From assembly GCF_042660705.1 (NCBI RefSeq), contig NZ_JBHSUQ010000001.1: a stretch of 64,000 nucleotides of DNA. One strand, written 5' to 3'. Under the pieces are notes generated by a model, which searched no databases, was not told the origin of the DNA, and saw nothing but the letters and a program-made list of their open reading frames with translations. Source of the DNA: Undibacterium_A arcticum (GTDB lineage: Bacteria; Pseudomonadota; Gammaproteobacteria; Burkholderiales; Burkholderiaceae_D). Shown piece by piece: positions 47,143 to 56,937 of this stretch (position 1 is the first letter of the stretch; each line of letters starts with the position of its first letter). Both the position numbers and the translations under genes were made by a program.

Positions 47143-47422
47143 TGAATTAATTGAGATTTTTCATGGTTAAGTATTTCCCCCTTTCGGTGAGAGCGCTACA
47201 GGCACGATTGCACGCTTTTCCGGTGGCCGGCATTCCGGCTCTCTGGCGTTGTTGCTCCTCCTTGCAGAATGCAGTCTGCAGCGTCGTCGCGCCTAGCCAG
47301 AAAGCCGGAAAAGCGCACACTCGCACCTGTCCAACCGCCGTTTCTAGGATGATTTGCACGGAACACTGGCAAGTCATACACTCGCGATAACAAATACTTC
47401 TTTTTACAGGATCAGAAACACC
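47143..47422. other. Upstream region of folE
   Basis: 280 bp. GCCGGCATTCCGGCTC and CAGAAAGCCGGAAAAGCGC form scattered short inverted repeats, but no defined riboswitch or operator was recognised. The folE ribosome site is weak (ACAGGATC). Confidence 0.35.
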
Positions 47423-47989
47423 ATGACAGATCATAAATTCGGCGAGCAGGACTGGAAGCGCCTGCTGGCCAGTCTGGGCGAGGACCCGGAGCGACAAGGT
47501 TTGCGCGAGACCCCGAGCCGCGTCGCCAAGGCCTGGAAGCAATGGACCGCCGGCTACGACCAGGACCCGGCCGCGCTGCTGAAGGCGTTCGAGGACGGCG
47601 CCGAACAATACAACGAGCTGATCGTGGTGCGCGGCATCCCGGTCTACAGTCATTGCGAGCATCATCTGGCGCCGTTCTTCGGCAAGGCCACGATCGGTTA
47701 TGTGCCGAACGGCAAGATCGTCGGCCTGTCCAAGCTGACCCGGCTGGTCGACTGTTTCGCCAAGCGGCTGCAGGTGCAGGAGCGCCTGACGGCCCAGATC
47801 GCCGACGCGCTGATGGAACATCTGGACCCGAAGGCGGCCGGCGTCGTGATCCGCTGCCGCCATCTGTGCATGGAAAGCCGCGGCATCCGCACCCCGGGCG
47901 AAGAGACCATCACCTCGGCCATGCTCGGTGAACTGCAGCCGAACCTGGCGCTGCGCACCGAATTCCTGGCGCTGGCGCGCGAGAACTGA
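47423..47989 (+). CDS. folE: GTP cyclohydrolase I
   Basis: 188 residues. ETPSRVAKAWKQWTAGYDQDP, the zinc site VYSHCEHHLAPFFGKATIGY, GLSKLTRLVDCFAKRLQVQERLT and MESRGIRTPG are all present. The enzyme converts GTP to dihydroneopterin triphosphate, the first step of folate and pterin synthesis. The zinc cysteine is intact, so this is the type IA enzyme. Tag follows 44 bp downstream on the same strand. Confidence 0.96.
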   Translation: MTDHKFGEQDWKRLLASLGEDPERQGLRETPSRVAKAWKQWTAGYDQDPAALLKAFEDGAEQYNELIVVRGIPVYSHCEHHLAPFFGKATIGYVPNGKIVGLSKLTRLVDCFAKRLQVQERLTAQIADALMEHLDPKAAGVVIRCRHLCMESRGIRTPGEETITSAMLGELQPNLALRTEFLALAREN

Positions 47990-48033
47990 GCGTCGCCCAG
48001 CAAGCCAACAGCAAGCCACATCACGAACCTTTG

Positions 48034-48606
48034 ATGACCATCCACCGCTGCGCCTGGGCCAACCCCGCCAACCCGCGTTACCTGGCCTACCACGACCACG
48101 AGTGGGGCCAGCCTTGCCATGACGAAACCACGCTGTTCGAGATGCTGAATCTGGAGGGCGCGCAGGCTGGCCTGTCCTGGGAAACCATCCTCAACAAGCG
48201 TGACAACTACCGCGCTGCGTTCGACGGCTGGGATGCCGAACGCATCGCGCAGTACGACGCGGCCAAGGTCGCCGCGCTGCTGCTGGACGCCGGCATCGTG
48301 CGCAACCGACTGAAGGTCGCCGCTGCCATCACCAATGCGCAAGCTTATCTGCGCCTGCGCGACGAGGTCGGCGGCCTCGACTCCTACCTGTGGGCCTATG
48401 TCGACGGCCAGCCGATCGTCAACGGCTGGGCGCGCCGCGAACAGGTGCCGGCCAAGACGCCGCTGTCCGACATCATCTCGAAAGATCTCGCCAAACGCGG
48501 CTTCAAGTTCGTCGGTTCGACCATCATCTATGCGTATATGCAGGCGATCGGCATGGTCAATGATCACAGTGCCGATTGTTTCTTGCACCCGCCGATGACG
48601 GAATGA
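48034..48606 (+). CDS. tag: DNA-3-methyladenine glycosylase I
   Basis: 190 residues. RCAWANPANPRYLAYHDHEWG gives the N-terminal zinc cysteine and substrate-pocket residues, and FEMLNLEGAQAGLSWETIL is the family signature. The late VNDHSADCFLHPP segment supplies a further zinc cysteine and histidine. It removes 3-methyladenine from alkylated DNA in the cytoplasm. Likely transcribed with folE. Confidence 0.95.
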   Translation: MTIHRCAWANPANPRYLAYHDHEWGQPCHDETTLFEMLNLEGAQAGLSWETILNKRDNYRAAFDGWDAERIAQYDAAKVAALLLDAGIVRNRLKVAAAITNAQAYLRLRDEVGGLDSYLWAYVDGQPIVNGWARREQVPAKTPLSDIISKDLAKRGFKFVGSTIIYAYMQAIGMVNDHSADCFLHPPMTE

Positions 48607-48680
48607 GTATGTGTCTGTGTGGTTGACGGAAGCAGACCGGGTCACCAATCCGACAACAAGACTGGCGTCGAATCCGAAAC

Positions 48681-50076
48681 TTATCGGTCAGCGCTTTCTA
48701 GCGGAAAGAATATATCCACTTGCAGGCCCACGCCACTGCTCGGGGTCGTTGCGGTGACTGTCGCATGCAGCAAGTCGCAGATTTCCTTGACGATGGATAG
48801 TCCCAATCCAGAGCTGTTCGGCTTGGATTCGTCCAGGCGATAAAAGCGTTCAAATACTTTGTTGCTCGCCCAACGGAATGCCCGGCCCGGTGTCCTGCAC
48901 GCGAAGCAGAGCGTGACCATCTTCGCGACGCAGTGAAATCGTTACCGTGCCTGCCGTCTTCATGTGCTGGATCGAGTTGTCGACCAGGTTGGAAATCAAT
49001 TCGCGCAATAAGTAGCGCGGAACACCGATCAGGATCGTGCCATCAATAAAGTCGATCCCGAGCTCGATATCCTTCTGTTGGGCGACTGGTGCCAATTCCT
49101 CCATGACCGTGGTGATAGTCTCGGCGACATTGATGTCGCCTGCGAGGTGACGGTCGTGCCTGTTTTGCTCTACTGCCGCCAGCACCAACAGCTGGTTAAT
49201 GACCTTCGTCCCTTGCAGTATCGTCTTCTGAATTGCGTTGAGAACTTCCTTCTGGGTTGGATCGATCGCGTCGTTGCGATGGCCAAAATTAATCTGGGAC
49301 GTAATGATGGCAAACGAGGTTCTCAGTTGATGCGCAGTGTTGGCGACGAACTGTTCGTAGGATGACAGCGTCTTGTCCAGTCGCGCGACATAGTCGTTCA
49401 TCGCAATCACTGGCGTCAGCTCCGCCGGCGCATTCCTTTCATCCAGCTTCTCCAATGACCCTGGCTGCCGCTGCAGCAATTTTGCACCGAACTGTATCAA
49501 CGGACTCAGGGTCCACCGGACCGCAATCAGCAGCGCGATCATGACGACCAGCAGCAGGATCAAATGCTCTCTCATCGTGAGAAAAAAAAGATCTTTTCTG
49601 AAAGCGTCGTGGCTGTATAGGGTTTGCGCTACCTGGGTGATGGCGTAATCGTTTGAAAACGAATTTGGAAGTTCATGCGCATACGCGATTACCCGCACCG
49701 GTTCGCCACGGATCGAGGTCAGGAAATATTTTTCCTGCTCGATCTCCAGTGCGCCGGGGTAGACACTCAGTTCTTCGTTTCCCGATATGAGCGTCCCGCT
49801 TTTGCTGCGAACCGCGTAAAAAATGCGATCTTTATATTCGCTCGCAAAAAGTTCGAATGCCGCGGGAGGAACACTGATTTCATAGCCGCCATCGATCGAC
49901 ACCAGCTGCTCCGAAATGATTTTCGCGGAACCCTTGAGCAACTGCTCCTGGACCAGGGATGCAATTTTATCGGTGCTGTTGTAGGTAAAGACAAGATCGA
50001 TCCCGGAGATGAGCAAGGTCGGTAAAAATATCCACCCTGCCAGGCGACTCTTGAGGCTATTAGGAGGTCGCAACAT
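48681..50076 (-). CDS. TctE-like sensor histidine kinase, frameshifted
   Basis: About 465 residues. An N-terminal helix, a TctE-type periplasmic domain (VSIDGGYEISVPPAAFELF, LTSIRGEPVRVIAYAHEL), a second helix (LILLLVVMIALLIAVRW), HAMP-like linker, then the phosphoacceptor histidine in NTAHQLRTSFAI, N-box ELISNLVDNSIQH and G-boxes DTGPGIP and SSGLGLSIVKEI. The frames change near 48869 between GEQQ and KVFERFYRLD. It overlaps the response-regulator stop by 17 bp. TctDE systems sense tricarboxylates; the porin and ABC genes divergently placed beside it are likely targets. Confidence 0.9.
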
Positions 50077-50733
50077 AAGTCAGCATATATCCCAGGCCGC
50101 GCAGAGTAATGATTTGCGCGTCCGAATTCTCGATCTTCTTGCGCAATCGAAGTATGTAAATTTCCAGCGCTTTTGGCGAAACAGAATCATTCAAGGTACA
50201 CAGGCTGTCCGCCAAATGCCTTTTGGATACCGTCTTTCCCATCTGCCGTATTAACGCCTCAAGCACTGCATGTTCTCTTGGCGTCAAATTGAGATCAACG
50301 CCGCGACTGCTGAATATTTTTGAATTGCTGTTGTAGCTCAACGCTCCGCAGCTGGTAATCGGATTGGTTTTTCCACTGGAGCGCCGCAACAGAGAGCGCA
50401 GCCGGGCTTCCAGTTCATGAATATCAAACGGTTTTGCCAAATAGTCGTCGGCCCCAGGTTGAGGTGTTCCACGATGTCTTGCAAGGAATCCTGGGCACTG
50501 ATGATCAGGACCGGTACCTCATTATTCTTGTTTCTCAAATTTTTTAAGATGGTCTGGCCCTTGAGTCCAGGAAGCGTCAGATCGAGCAATATAGCGTCGT
50601 AGCTCTGCGTCAATAAGAGCAAAGTCGCCTCTTCGCCCGTAAACGCCTGTTCCACCGCATATCCCGACAAGTTCAACAGCCGACTGAGCCAGGACGACAA
50701 CTCGCGGTTGTCCTCCACTAATAGTAATTTCAT
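50060..50733 (-). CDS. TctD-like OmpR-family response regulator, frameshifted
   Basis: About 224 residues from MKLLLVEDNRELSSWL. Receiver domain with the acceptor aspartate in AILLDLTLPGLKG and the lysine in AKPFD. The C-terminal winged helix includes LNLTPREHAVLEALIRQMGKTVSKRHLADSL and VSPKALEIYILRLRKKI. The frames join by adding one G at the run near 50452-50455 (NLGADDYLAKPFD). It is encoded before the kinase and divergently from the porin at 50918. Confidence 0.92.
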
Positions 50734-50917
50734 GGTTTTGATTACCTGATGCCCGTATGCGTCCTGTTTTCGCAACACCCGTTTTATTTTTATCTCAACC
50801 GGCTGATTGTAGGCAAATAGAAGGTTAAGCAGCCCTACATTGTGTCCCGTAGGCCGATTCAATCACATAACGGTATTCAATTTCGGCATACGACCTAATA
50901 ACGAGGAGATAAGTAAA

Positions 50918-52239
50918 ATGATAAAGAAGCTAATGGCTGTGGCCATTCTAGGCGCGATGGCGGGCGCAACTCAAGCACAATCCACATCGGTTGAGCAATT
51001 GCAACAGGCACTCGCCCAAGCACAAAGCCGCCGCAGATGCACAGAAGGCTGCGGCGCAGGCGCAGGATGCGTTGACACAAATTCAACAAACCAGCGTCGC
51101 AGCAAAAGAAGCTGCCCCGCAAAATGCGAAAAGCGCATCGACGATCTCGCAACCCCCGGGAGAAGGTTTAATTTACAAGAACAGCTCCGACTCGGTCAGG
51201 TTGTATGGTTTGATTGATCTCACCGGCGTTCACAAAAACAACGCAGACAAGGCAGGTAACACGGTAAACGACATGCCTGTCGCCTGGTTTAGCGGCAATC
51301 GCTGGGGCATCGAAGGTGAACATGCGTTGAAAGACACTGACGGGCTCAAAGCTATTTCAAGCTCGAAAGCGAATATGAACTACCCACCGGCAACATGGAT
51401 TCGCCGGGCGTCCTATTCAACCGGGATGCGTGGTTAGGGGTGGAGAGCAAGTCTCTCGGGAAATTGACATTCGGGCGCCAGAACACGCTGGCCCGTGAGT
51501 TTTCGAAGATTTATGGTGATCCGTATGGTACGGCCGGCGTCACGCTGGAAGAAGGCGGCTACAGCAACAATAACAACTTCAAGCAGCTGATTTTCTATTC
51601 GGGCAGTGCAACAGGTACGCGCTACGACAAAGGCGTCGTGTGGAAAAAGGAATTTGGTAATATCGTTGCCGGTGTAGGCTATCAGTTCGGCGGGGTTCCC
51701 GGTGATTTCTCGCAAGGTTCAACCAAGTCCCTGGGCCTGGCATACAACGGCGGTGCAGCTAATATTTCCGGGTTTTACAATACGGCGAACGTTGCCGGTT
51801 TGACCAACAGAAGTTATTCGATTGGCGGCAATTACCAAATCGGTCTGGTTCGCCTGAACGCCGGTTACATCCATTACACCGCGGACCAGCCAACCGTGAT
51901 CGGACAGCGTAAAGATAACGCGTATACCGTTTCCGCAAAATTTACGCCGGGCAACAAATTCGATTATGAACTCGGCTATCAGACCATGAATGCAGATCAT
52001 GCTGCGGTCAATGGCGGTGGTTTCGTGCTGAACGCCTATGCCAACGCGTCCAACGCAACCATGTCTGCCACCGGCAAGCGTAAACCCTATATGGATCGAT
52101 GTTCTATCACTTCGACAAGCGTACCGAACTGTATCTGGCACTTGATCGTTTGACTACAGACGGGACTTATCTCGCATCTCAGGCTAACGGCTTCCGCTCG
52201 CAGAATGAATATGCGATGGGTATGCGCTTCAAGTTCTAA
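50918..52239 (+). CDS. Porin with N-terminal coiled coil, three frameshifts
   Basis: About 440 codons. The signal peptide MIKKLMAVAILGAMAGATQAQ is followed by an Ala/Gln-rich helix (VEQLQQALAQAQ, KAAADAQKAAAQAQDALTQI), then a Gram-negative porin barrel (VRLYGLIDLTGVHKNN, LGKLTFGRQNTLAREFSKIYG) ending in MGMRFKF. The three joins are near 51021, in the T run at 51355-51357 (KAIFKLESEYELPTG) and near 52091 (YMGSMFYHFDKRTELY). The ATG has GAGGAG upstream. It is divergent from the TctD-like regulator and just upstream of a NitT/TauT-type importer, so it probably brings the same substrate through the outer membrane. Confidence 0.87.
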
Positions 52240-52255
52240 GGTTGGTGAAAAAGGT

Positions 52256-52285
52256 GATACGGGGTCGTGCGCCAGGTCCCGTATC
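52256..52285 (+). terminator. Stem-loop after the porin gene
   Basis: GATACGGG and CCCGTATC form a perfect 8-bp stem with a 14-base loop, 17 bp after the stop. No T run follows, so it may be a weak terminator or an mRNA-stabilising hairpin. Confidence 0.4.
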
Positions 52286-52429
52286 GCGTGTCAGACAAAT
52301 AGCCAAAACTCGTGTCTATGAGCGCATCATCCTGGTCTTGGCTATTGATACGCGGTGGTAATGCTGGTACCGGGCAGTCTTGCAAAGATTTGCCGAGCAA
52401 TTAAAAAAATTAAATCCACGGAGATGACA

Positions 52430-53425
52430 ATGAAATTCATGATCAAACCGCTCAGCGCAATGCTGCTGTTGGCGTCCAGCCTGAACTGTTATTCGGCTGA
52501 AAAAATCACCATTATGGTCGGCGGCATCGAAAAGCAAATCTATCTGCCGGCAAAACTGGCGGAACAACTGGGCTACCTGAAGGAAACCGGTCTCGAGATC
52601 GAGTTGCTGAGCGAGCCGGCCGGGGTCAATGCAGAAACCGAAATGCTGTCTGGCGCGGCGCAGGGCGTGGTGGGTTTCTATGACCACACGATAGACCTGC
52701 AGGCGCGGGGAAAACTTGTCGAATCCGTGGTGCAGTTCAGTCAGGCACCGGGTGAAGTGATCCTGGTCTCGAAAGCCGCCGCGAGCGCCATCAAATCCCC
52801 GGCCGACTTCAAAGGTAAAACCCTCGGCGTTACCGGCCTCGGTTCATCGACCAATTTTCTGACGCAATATCTGGCCGCCAAGGCCGGTGTCAAGAACAGC
52901 GAATTCACGACTTTGCCAGTCGGCGCCGGTTCCACCTTTATCGCGGCCATGGCACAAGGCAAGATCGATGCCGGCATGACGACCGAGCCGACCATCTCAA
53001 AACTGACTTCGTCCGGTGCCGCCAGCGTCCTGGTCGACTTGCGCACGATGAAGGAAACCGAGGCGGCGCTGGGCGGCGCCTATCCGGCTGCCTGCCTTTA
53101 CATGCCGACCGCCTGGGTCAGCAGCCACAAGGAACAGGTGCAAAAGATTGTGACCGCCTTCGTCAAGACGCTCAAGTACATCAAGACGCATAGCGCCAAA
53201 GAGATCACGGAAAAGATGCCGCCTGACTATTACACGGCCAACAAGCAGATGTACATCGATGCGTTGGAGGGCAGCAAGCAGATGTTTACCGGCGATGGCG
53301 TGATGCCGGAAAGTGGTCCGGCGACCGTGCTCAAGGTACTCAACGGGTTTGACAAGGCAGTCCAGGGCAAGTCAATCAATTTGGCAAATACATTCACCAC
53401 TGATTTTGTGAAGGCCGCAAGATAA
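52430..53425 (+). CDS. NitT/TauT-type ABC substrate-binding protein
   Basis: 331 residues from MKFMIKPLSAMLLLASSL, with GGAGA ten bases upstream. After the signal peptide (cleaved near YSA), EKITIMVGGIEKQIYLPAKLAEQLGY opens an SsuA/TauA-like binding fold, with KGKTLGVTGLGSSTNFLTQYLA and AMAQGKIDAGMTTEPT further on. Relatives bind sulfonates, nitrate, thiamin precursors or aromatic acids. With a TctDE pair next door a carboxylate is plausible. The stop overlaps the ATPase start (TAATG). Confidence 0.9.
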   Translation: MKFMIKPLSAMLLLASSLNCYSAEKITIMVGGIEKQIYLPAKLAEQLGYLKETGLEIELLSEPAGVNAETEMLSGAAQGVVGFYDHTIDLQARGKLVESVVQFSQAPGEVILVSKAAASAIKSPADFKGKTLGVTGLGSSTNFLTQYLAAKAGVKNSEFTTLPVGAGSTFIAAMAQGKIDAGMTTEPTISKLTSSGAASVLVDLRTMKETEAALGGAYPAACLYMPTAWVSSHKEQVQKIVTAFVKTLKYIKTHSAKEITEKMPPDYYTANKQMYIDALEGSKQMFTGDGVMPESGPATVLKVLNGFDKAVQGKSINLANTFTTDFVKAAR

Positions 53426-54201
53426 TGAAGAAGGTAGCAATTGAACTGACCAACGTAAGCCGGAAATTTATCAGCCCGGAAGGCAAGGTCACGCTGGCGC
53501 TCAAGGATTTCAGCCTGACCGTCAATGAAGGTGATTTCTGCGCCATCGTCGGTCCGACCGGATGCGGGAAGTCGACCACGCTTGGCATGATTACCGGTTT
53601 GAATCCGCCCTCGTCCGGTTCCGTCAAAGTGTTTGGCAAACCGGTGGTGGGGATCGATCCCAATATCGGTTTCGTGTTTCAGGCCGATGCCGTGTTCCCA
53701 TGGAAAAACGTGATCGACAATGTGTCGATCGGCCCCATTTTCCGCGGCAAGGACCCGAAGACCGCCAGAGAGATGGCCGGCGAATGGGTGCGCAGGGTCG
53801 GCCTGTCCGGATTCGAATACCACTTCCCGCATCAACTGTCGGGCGGCATGCGCAAGCGTGTCGCACTGGCGCAGACCTTCATCAACGAGCCCAAGATTTT
53901 GTTGATGGACGAGCCCTTTTCCGCCCTGGATGTGCAGACGCGTGCGCTGATGCAGGATGAGCTGTTGGGGCTGTGGTCGGAGAAAAAGGCATCCGTGGTG
54001 TTCGTCACGCACGACATCGAAGAAGCCATCGCACTGGGCGATCGCGTGGTGGTGCTGAGCAAGGGACCCGGCATGGTCAAGAGCAGCTATGAAATCCCGC
54101 TCACGCGCCCACGCGATGTGTCGGAAGCGCGATATTCGAGCGAATTCATTCATCTATCAAAACAGATTTGGTCCGACTTAAAAGATGAAGTCCAAATTTA
54201 A
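53425..54201 (+). CDS. NitT/TauT-type ABC transporter ATPase
   Basis: 258 residues. Walker A GPTGCGKSTTLG, Q-loop VFQADAVFPWKN, signature LSGGMRKRVALAQTF, Walker B ILLMDEPFSALD, and the H-loop in VFVTHDIEEAI. Close in design to SsuB/TauB. It powers the permease encoded 18 bp downstream. All catalytic residues are intact. Confidence 0.94.
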   Translation: MKKVAIELTNVSRKFISPEGKVTLALKDFSLTVNEGDFCAIVGPTGCGKSTTLGMITGLNPPSSGSVKVFGKPVVGIDPNIGFVFQADAVFPWKNVIDNVSIGPIFRGKDPKTAREMAGEWVRRVGLSGFEYHFPHQLSGGMRKRVALAQTFINEPKILLMDEPFSALDVQTRALMQDELLGLWSEKKASVVFVTHDIEEAIALGDRVVVLSKGPGMVKSSYEIPLTRPRDVSEARYSSEFIHLSKQIWSDLKDEVQI

Positions 54202-54219
54202 AGCAGGGTCAAACACACT

Positions 54220-55092
54220 ATGAATACAGCACCTTTATCCCGCATTGCGAACCAACCGGAAATTGTCGGCGAGGAGGAACGCAAGGCCATTGCCAAGGCC
54301 GTCAATCACCACCGCCTGGTCATTTTTCTGCGCCTCGCTTTCGCAATAGCGACGCTGGCCGGCTGGGAACTGGCGGTCAATTACGGGCTGATTGATCCGT
54401 TCTTCTTTTCCAAACCATCGGCCGTCTACGAACAATTGGCAACCTGGCTCACCGAAGGCACCGCACAAGGGCCCTTGTGGCGTGAACTGCTGGTGACCAT
54501 GGAAGAGACGGTATTGGGCTTCCTGATCGGCAGCGTCCTCGGTATTTTCTTTGGCATCGCACTGGGCAGAAACAAGCTGATGGCCGATGTGTTCAGTATC
54601 TATATCAAAGTGGCCAATGCAATTCCGCGCGTGGTATTGGGTTCCATCTTCATCATCATTTTCGGTCTGGGCATGGGTTCCAAAGTCGCGCTGGCGGTCG
54701 TGATGGTATTTTTTGTGGTGTTCGGCAATGCCTTCCAGGGCGTCAGGGAAGCCGACAAGAACCTGATCGCGAATGCCTATATCCTGGGCGCGAACAAACG
54801 GCAGGTCACATTTTCGGTTGTGTTTCCGTCCGCGCTCACCTGGATCTTGGCCAGTCTGCATGTGAGTTTCGGTTTTGCACTGGTCGGTGCAGTCGTCGGC
54901 GAATTTCTGGGCGCGCGCCACGGCATCGGCTTGTTGATCGCCACTGCGCAAGGGACCTTCAACGCGGCTGGTGTTTTTGCGGCAATGATCGTGCTGGCAG
55001 TGGTGGCATTGGCCGCAGAATATCTGTTGACCGCCATAGAAAACAGATTATTGAAATGGCGCCCGACCCAGTTTGTTGAGCAGGGAATGTAA
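54220..55092 (+). CDS. NitT/TauT-type ABC transporter permease
   Basis: 290 residues, about six helices. The N-terminal cytoplasmic extension (SRIANQPEIVGEEERKAIAKAVNHH) is followed by LRLAFAIATLAGWELAV. The EAA loop is GVREADKNLIANAYILGANKRQVTFSVVFPSALTWILASL. Third gene of the porin-associated importer operon. Confidence 0.93.
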   Translation: MNTAPLSRIANQPEIVGEEERKAIAKAVNHHRLVIFLRLAFAIATLAGWELAVNYGLIDPFFFSKPSAVYEQLATWLTEGTAQGPLWRELLVTMEETVLGFLIGSVLGIFFGIALGRNKLMADVFSIYIKVANAIPRVVLGSIFIIIFGLGMGSKVALAVVMVFFVVFGNAFQGVREADKNLIANAYILGANKRQVTFSVVFPSALTWILASLHVSFGFALVGAVVGEFLGARHGIGLLIATAQGTFNAAGVFAAMIVLAVVALAAEYLLTAIENRLLKWRPTQFVEQGM

Positions 55093-55099
55093 CGGGACG

Positions 55100-55360
55100 T
55101 TTCCGTGTGCACGCTTCCGGGAACAACGGAAAAAGGATCATGCGTTGGCGTCCGTCGACGCGCCCCGGCGCCGATGAAATCAAGCCGTCCTTGATCATCA
55201 GCGCGATGGTCTGGGTGGCAGCCGGCTGGGTGATGCCTGCCAACTCGGAAATCTGGCCGATGGTCAACGGTTCTGCCTCGATCAGCGCCCGCTGTCTCAC
55301 CCCAGCGTTTGAAGCGGGTATATGTCGTGTGCCCGTTACCCAATTCAGCAGGCAAATCAC
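55100..55360 (-). pseudogene. Truncated MarR-family regulator
   Basis: RQRALIEAEPLTIGQISELAGITQPAATQTIALMIKDGLIS is a winged-helix of the MarR type followed by the start of its wing (GRQRMILF). The C-terminal dimerisation half is missing, cut off where the ABC permease gene ends. The segment before the helix (ELGNGHTTYTRFKRWG) is in another frame. A remnant, probably non-functional. Confidence 0.6.
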
Positions 55361-55686
55361 GTCACGGAGAACCGGTGCGCACGATCCATAACACCGCCTC
55401 TAAAAACAAGCGATTATCTTGCGCCGTTGCACCAGGATCTCCAGATTTGCCTGGCAATAGGGGTTCCAGTTTTGCCCATTGGTCGTCTCGCAACAGCCTT
55501 CTGCTTTCCCGCATCTTCGGTATCCAATTATTCAAATACCGAATGTAAACACATTTTATTGATTGTTAACAGGCCCTAAGCTAATTCCAAGTTTAACTTT
55601 TTCAACGGGAAGCGGAAGTTGTTCATTGGCTTCTGCGATGTATCTTCCAACCGTCACTGTGCGTTTTGGGTAACGTCTATTTATCA
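55361..55686. other. 326-bp region without a recognised gene
   Basis: AT-richer than its surroundings. It contains TTGATTGTTAACAGG and a possible promoter region for the small protein downstream, but nothing definite. Confidence 0.35.
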
Positions 55687-56007
55687 ATGAACCATACCAA
55701 GCAGCCAACCAAAGACCACATTAGGCAATGGCTAATGGATCGCCAGCGCAATCCTAGGCGGCTGCCAACTATGGAGCAGATCAAATCGGAACTGGGATGG
55801 CACTCCAGCCACTCGCCCAAGGGACAGACAGACACAGGGGAAAACCAAACTATTTGGCGATCAAAGCACGTAGTGGGGCATTGCCATGATACGTCTGAAG
55901 GAAATTACGCAATATGGAATCTCACCAGAAGCACCAATGGACTAAAGACGATGTTACAACGGCTGTGCGCCGCAATGAATTTGTCCCTTTCTTCCAGCCA
56001 AAAATAG
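55687..56007 (+). CDS. Small hypothetical protein
   Basis: Begins MNHTKQPTKDHIRQWLMDRQ and continues PTMEQIKSELGW, the pattern of a short (40-50 residue) beta-proteobacterial hypothetical family with a helix ending in the ELGW motif. Beyond that point (HSSHSPKGQTDTGENQ...) the frame looks unrelated and overlaps the EAL gene by 94 bp, so the true end is probably earlier, just after ELGW, with an indel. Function unknown. Confidence 0.45.
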   Translation: MNHTKQPTKDHIRQWLMDRQRNPRRLPTMEQIKSELGWHSSHSPKGQTDTGENQTIWRSKHVVGHCHDTSEGNYAIWNLTRSTNGLKTMLQRLCAAMNLSLSSSQK

Positions 56008-56708
56008 ACCTTGCTACCGGCATTTCGTCGTGCGTGGAAATGCTTGCGCGCTGGGACCACCCTGAATTGGGGATTCTGCCGCCGAGCCAGTTTATCAAGC
56101 TGATAGAAAGCGCGGGATTGATTGACCAATTCACAGACAACCTGTTTCGGCAATCGTTAGCCAGCGCCGCTAACAGCGGTATGACCGGAAAGGACATTGG
56201 TATTGCAATCAACTTCTCTTCGCTGACGTTACAAGATCCGCAGGCACCGCGCCGCATATGTTCACTCTTAAATGAATATGGATTTCCTTTTGATCAGATC
56301 ACAATTGAAGTCACGGAAAGCGCCACTCCCGAAAATTTATCTTCGGTGATCAAGTCCCTTACTACGCTTCGTTCGCAAGGATTCAAGATTTCCATCGATG
56401 ATTTTGGAACCGGATATTCATCATTGAAACTGTTGAGCAAGATGCCGTTTACCGAATTAAAGATTGATCGGATGTTTGTAGCGGGTATTTCTGAGAACAA
56501 GAAGCTCACCGGCATTCTCGAGTCCATCGTGCATCTGGCCGAAAAACTGAACCTGAACACCGTCGCCGAAGGCATTGAAACAAAAGCGCAACTGGATTTC
56601 ATTCGGAAGTTAGGTTGTAACGTTGGTCAAGGATTTTATCTGGGTTCTCCTGCGAGGGACTTCGAAGTAGTGAATGTAACGGAAGATGCTCGATTTGCCA
56701 TGGCATAG
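55914..56708 (+). CDS. Stand-alone EAL-domain protein (c-di-GMP phosphodiesterase-like)
   Basis: 264 residues, a single EAL domain without sensor or membrane segment. The signature reads VEMLARW rather than EALLRW, keeping the metal-binding glutamate. The other catalytic positions look intact: INFSS (asparagine), EVTES, DDFGTGYSSL, LKIDRMFV and VAEGIET. It could therefore hydrolyse c-di-GMP, but the substitution at the second residue of the motif leaves room for a binding-only role. Neighbours give no regulatory clue. Confidence 0.85.
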   Translation: MESHQKHQWTKDDVTTAVRRNEFVPFFQPKIDLATGISSCVEMLARWDHPELGILPPSQFIKLIESAGLIDQFTDNLFRQSLASAANSGMTGKDIGIAINFSSLTLQDPQAPRRICSLLNEYGFPFDQITIEVTESATPENLSSVIKSLTTLRSQGFKISIDDFGTGYSSLKLLSKMPFTELKIDRMFVAGISENKKLTGILESIVHLAEKLNLNTVAEGIETKAQLDFIRKLGCNVGQGFYLGSPARDFEVVNVTEDARFAMA

Positions 56709-56937
56709 TCAAATCTCTTTGTATGCCCCTACACCACCATTCTGGTTTACATGAACTTCATTATTTCGAACATTTTAAGAATGTCCTAGCAAAATGAATT
56801 TTTCAGAATTCGCCAACAGATAATGGCGCACCCGAGTCGGAGAAATGCTTCATGAATCGGAGGCAATCGCTCATAGCGGATTCGCAACCGGCGACGGGTC
56901 GAGCACTAACACTAAAATTAGAATCAAAGGAGAAAAA

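Noticed and set aside
54777..55355. Full-length regulator overlapping the ABC permease
   Set aside because: Only a short MarR-like helix-turn-helix is convincing; the rest is antisense to the permease gene.
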